From Maricaulis sp. (lineage in GTDB: Bacteria; Pseudomonadota; Alphaproteobacteria; Caulobacterales; Maricaulaceae), in NCBI GenBank assembly GCA_002692855.1, contig NZMJ01000058.1, positions 10,795-74,794 of the forward strand: 64,000 nucleotides of DNA, in the 5' to 3' direction. The translations under genes and the position numbers were made by a program. The notes under the pieces were generated by a model. That model saw only the letters and a list, made by a program, of their open reading frames with translations, was not told the origin of the DNA and made no database searches. Shown piece after piece: positions 61,621 to 64,000 of this stretch; within the stretch, counting starts at the first letter, position 1; every line of letters starts with the position of its first letter.

Positions 61621-62534
61621 TCGTCCAAGCCGCGTACGCGCCTCACAAGGCCTTCGATCCAGCCGCGCACCCAGATGTAGATCGACCGCGCGACGATCAG
61701 CCCATAGATGAACGGGATCGCGATGATGGTCATCACACGCTGCGGGAAGCGGGCGTAGAATTTCCAGAAATAGCGCCTGAAGCCGTGGGCCTTGTTCCAT
61801 TCAACGCGGAACAGGCTGGCCTCGCTGGTCGATCCGTAGTGCAACAATTCCGCGCGCGGCTCGAACAGGACTTCACCGCCCGCCTCCAGGACCCGGCGGC
61901 ACAGGTCAATATCCTCGACGTGGAGGAAATAGCGTTCGTCGAACCGGCCAAGCGCGTTGAAGTCATCCCGGCGCATCATCAGGGCAGCGCCGGAGGTCAC
62001 ATCAATCCGGATCGGGCCCGGGGGAACCGGATCGCGCTCCCGGTGGATGTCGTGAAAGGCACGGCCGAAGACCGGTTCCAGCCGGTGCAGTCCCAGGAAA
62101 CCCACCAGCGCCGTCCACGGGGTCAGAAGCCCCCGGCGCGCGCCGCGTTGTTCACGGCCATTCTTGTCGAGCACGCGCGCGCCGACGATCCACGGCCGCC
62201 GCGCCGTCTCCCCGGTTTCGACCAGGCGCGATGCGACTCCAGGCGCCAGGACCGCATCGGGGTTCAGAAAGAAGATGAAATCGCCGCTCGCCTGGTCCGC
62301 ACCCAGATTGCAGCCCTTGGAGAACCCCAGATTGCCGCCGCTGGCGATGAAGGTCATGCGTTCATTCGCATCAGCCATCACGCGCAGCTCGGCCTCCACC
62401 TCGGGCGGATTGTCGTGGTTCACGAGGATGAATTCATCGACGTCGGGCGCCGCGAGCACGGCCCTGACGGCTTCACGCAAATGCGGTCCGGTTCGCCATG
62501 TCACCATGACGACGCTGACACGACCCAGGGACAT
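61617..62534 (-). CDS. Family 2 glycosyltransferase (rhamnosyltransferase-like)
   Basis: 305 aa from the ATG at 62534, which shares one base with the stop of the O-antigen ligase-like gene (TGATG). GT-A motifs: VSVVMVTWRTGPHLREAVRA, FIASGGNLGFSKGCNLGA, DXD-type FFLNPDAVLAPG, TSGAALMMRRDDFNALGRFD and FLHVEDIDLCRRVLEAGG. One TM or membrane-associated helix near the C-terminus. Probably acts in surface polysaccharide assembly with the ligase-like protein. Confidence 0.92.
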   Translation of the reverse strand: MSLGRVSVVMVTWRTGPHLREAVRAVLAAPDVDEFILVNHDNPPEVEAELRVMADANERMTFIASGGNLGFSKGCNLGADQASGDFIFFLNPDAVLAPGVASRLVETGETARRPWIVGARVLDKNGREQRGARRGLLTPWTALVGFLGLHRLEPVFGRAFHDIHRERDPVPPGPIRIDVTSGAALMMRRDDFNALGRFDERYFLHVEDIDLCRRVLEAGGEVLFEPRAELLHYGSTSEASLFRVEWNKAHGFRRYFWKFYARFPQRVMTIIAIPFIYGLIVARSIYIWVRGWIEGLVRRVRGLDD

Positions 62535-63739
62535 CAGTTGCGCCCCCGCGCGCCGAGGAAGCTGCACCCGCCGATCGCGATGGCCACGGAGGCCAGCAGC
62601 CAATCCTGCCACACGCCATAGCTGCCCATGATCAGCACGGTGTGGACGGTCACGACCCACGCAATCGACGCAGCCTGCAAGCGCGACAGGCGCGGTGCAC
62701 CGGCCACCCGTCCGCCGATCATGACCAGCGCAAATGCCAGCAGCATGGCGCCAAATCCGCCGGTCTCGAGCCAGACATTGAGCGCGGCATTGTGGGGGTG
62801 AAGCGGCAACAGGTCGAAGCTGACGCCGCGAATCTCGGCCGGTCCGCCCAGCACGCGCGACGCGTCCAGCCCCCAGCCGGCCCACAGGCGTTCACCCAGC
62901 TGGTCGGAGGTGTATTCCCAGATCTCCAGGCGCATCACCCACGATGTCGGCAGCGAGTCGAGCAGGCTGTCGGGCAAGGCACCGATCAGGCCCGGCAGGG
63001 TCAGCGGCACGACGATGAACGTACCGGCGACCAGTCCGAACAGCGCTGACAGGAATCCGCGCGGCCGCATATAGGCGATGCTGGCGGCGATGATGGCTGC
63101 AAACAGCGCCACGATATTGATCTCGGTCGAGAAGCCGAACGCGGTCAGTGCGGCGAGCGCCAGGATGATCAGGCCGATCATCGGGCCACCCTCGCGCCAG
63201 GCCAGCGCGCCGGCGGGGCCGGCAAGCAGGATCATCACCGCCGCGCCATGTCCGAGGCTCTTGTTGACCAGGTCCTGGAGGTCCGCGCCCACCGGGGCGC
63301 CGCCCTCCACCGCCAGCTTGAATGACAGCGTGCCGGCCCCTCCGGTGATGGATTCGGACACGAAGAACAGGCCAAGCGCGATGGTCGTGAACATCAGCGC
63401 CGCTTCGGCGCGCGTCTTCCACCGGCCGTCCAGCTGGGCCATCGCCATCGCGAAGGCGGCATAGGCCGGGACGCCGAATGCCAGTTTCCACACCAGGTCC
63501 GGACGGTCGTAGGGCGACCACAGAAAGCTCAGACACGCCCACGCCAGGAAGAGTCCCGCCGCGATCGCCTCCCAGGGGGCTTCGCGGCGGAACTCCATGA
63601 CGGAACGGGCCGGGAAGGCCAGAATGCCGGCAAAGAAGGCGAAGCCGGCAACCATCAATCCTCCGGCCACGGCGCTGACGAAGGTCAGGCCGAACAGGAC
63701 GATTGCAATGAAGCCCATGCGGGCCTGCCCGTTCACCAT
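62534..63739 (-). CDS. O-antigen ligase / Wzy-like membrane protein
   Basis: 401 aa, about 11-12 TM helices. The Wzy_C-type segment with GWGLDASRVLGGPAEIRGV then LPLHPHNAALNVWLETGGFG, carrying the conserved His and the large periplasmic loop before it, identifies the ligase/polymerase superfamily. Ligase and polymerase cannot be told apart by sequence alone. The downstream GT2 gene is translationally coupled. Confidence 0.87.
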   Translation of the reverse strand: MVNGQARMGFIAIVLFGLTFVSAVAGGLMVAGFAFFAGILAFPARSVMEFRREAPWEAIAAGLFLAWACLSFLWSPYDRPDLVWKLAFGVPAYAAFAMAMAQLDGRWKTRAEAALMFTTIALGLFFVSESITGGAGTLSFKLAVEGGAPVGADLQDLVNKSLGHGAAVMILLAGPAGALAWREGGPMIGLIILALAALTAFGFSTEINIVALFAAIIAASIAYMRPRGFLSALFGLVAGTFIVVPLTLPGLIGALPDSLLDSLPTSWVMRLEIWEYTSDQLGERLWAGWGLDASRVLGGPAEIRGVSFDLLPLHPHNAALNVWLETGGFGAMLLAFALVMIGGRVAGAPRLSRLQAASIAWVVTVHTVLIMGSYGVWQDWLLASVAIAIGGCSFLGARGRN

Positions 63740-63766
63740 GCGCGTTGCCGCCTTCCTTGCGCGAGC

Positions 63767-64000
63767 CTAGCGGCGCTTCAGGTCGGGAGGGGTGGCCTCC
63801 GCGCCCAGTCGTTCGCACGCAGCATCGAGGGCCATGACTTCCTGATTGCGGCCTTCGGCCCCGAGGAAGCGCAAGGCGACGGTCTTTTCCTCCGCCTCCT
63901 TGCGGCCCACCACGGCAATCACCGGGGCTTTCGCGAGCGAGTGTTCGCGGACCTTGTAGTTGATCTTTTCGTTGCGCAGATCGACCTTGGCCCGCAAGCC
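63767..64000 (-). CDS. thrS: Threonyl-tRNA synthetase, C-terminal part (runs off right edge)
   Basis: Only the last ~77 codons are in the window. The anticodon-binding domain is recognisable by [20 protein letters not shown], followed by [20 protein letters not shown]. The protein ends [13 protein letters not shown]. The enzyme charges tRNA-Thr in the cytoplasm. The start lies beyond 64000. Confidence 0.93.
   Translation of the reverse strand, partial: GLRAKVDLRNEKINYKVREHSLAKAPVIAVVGRKEAEEKTVALRFLGAEGRNQEVMALDAACERLGAEATPPDLKRR

Overview
The window is a contiguous piece of a GC-rich alphaproteobacterial chromosome, most like the Caulobacterales/Maricaulales (Hyphomonadaceae-type) branch. 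The evidence is the gene content (tol-pal block joined to tilS-ftsH-folP, a DUF2125 protein, FtsEX beside an MJ0042 zinc-ribbon protein, PhaR/PhaB, an alphaproteobacterial-type SerC) and promoter-like sites of the Caulobacter TTGACGS / GCTANAWC kind. Genes are tightly packed, with many ATGA or TGATG stop/start overlaps. I saw no tRNA, rRNA, insertion sequence, prophage or CRISPR array. Both edges cut genes: folP on the left and thrS on the right.

Layout. 0-10.2 kb, leftward: ybgC, an mscS-type channel, tolQ-tolR-tolA-tolB, pal, then cpoB-tilS-ftsH-folP (envelope constriction, tRNA-Ile lysidine, protease, folate). 10.2-11.6 kb: an orphan hybrid-less histidine kinase. 11.6-14.6 kb, leftward: ruvC-ruvA-(metallo-hydrolase)-ruvB. 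14.9-17.9 kb, rightward: three paralogous Tat-leader repeat peptides followed by a JmjC/Cupin_4 Fe(II) oxygenase. 17.9-28.8 kb: two EamA transporters, DUF2254, a coupled nucleoside hydrolase-ribokinase-2OG oxygenase operon, DUF3500, two membrane-anchored paralogs, an ABC exporter and thiD. 29.6-37.9 kb: class V aminotransferase, serC, a PagL-like lipid A deacylase, purA and several small secreted or membrane proteins, including a tandem duplicated set. 38.0-40.5 kb: a TPP riboswitch, a small lipoprotein and thiC. 40.9-46.8 kb: a serine hydrolase, an RcnB-like protein with a Shine-Dalgarno-masking hairpin, a GST, and a BlaI/BlaR1-like pair whose sensor is replaced by ankyrin repeats. 46.9-54.9 kb: zinc-ribbon protein, ftsE-ftsX, DUF218, plsC, DUF2125, hisC, methyltransferase, glyoxalase II and a DUF985 cupin. 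55-64 kb: phaB/phaR, a lipid-sugar glycosyltransferase pair (GT2 and ArnT-like), hmgL, GT2, an O-antigen ligase-like protein and thrS.

The most interesting region is 14.87-17.9 kb. Three adjacent small genes share an almost invariant N-terminus (MAKKGKLSRRSFL, a canonical twin-arginine signal) with divergent synonymous codons. Each then carries 4-7 copies of a short repeat around TDSDSGxxADPxGNGRG. A JmjC-type oxygenase with an intact HxD...H iron site follows at once. This arrangement (common leader, repeated core, adjacent Fe(II)/2OG enzyme) suggests an exported peptide family modified before secretion. The enzyme-substrate link is inference, and a housekeeping ribosomal-oxygenase role for the enzyme remains open.
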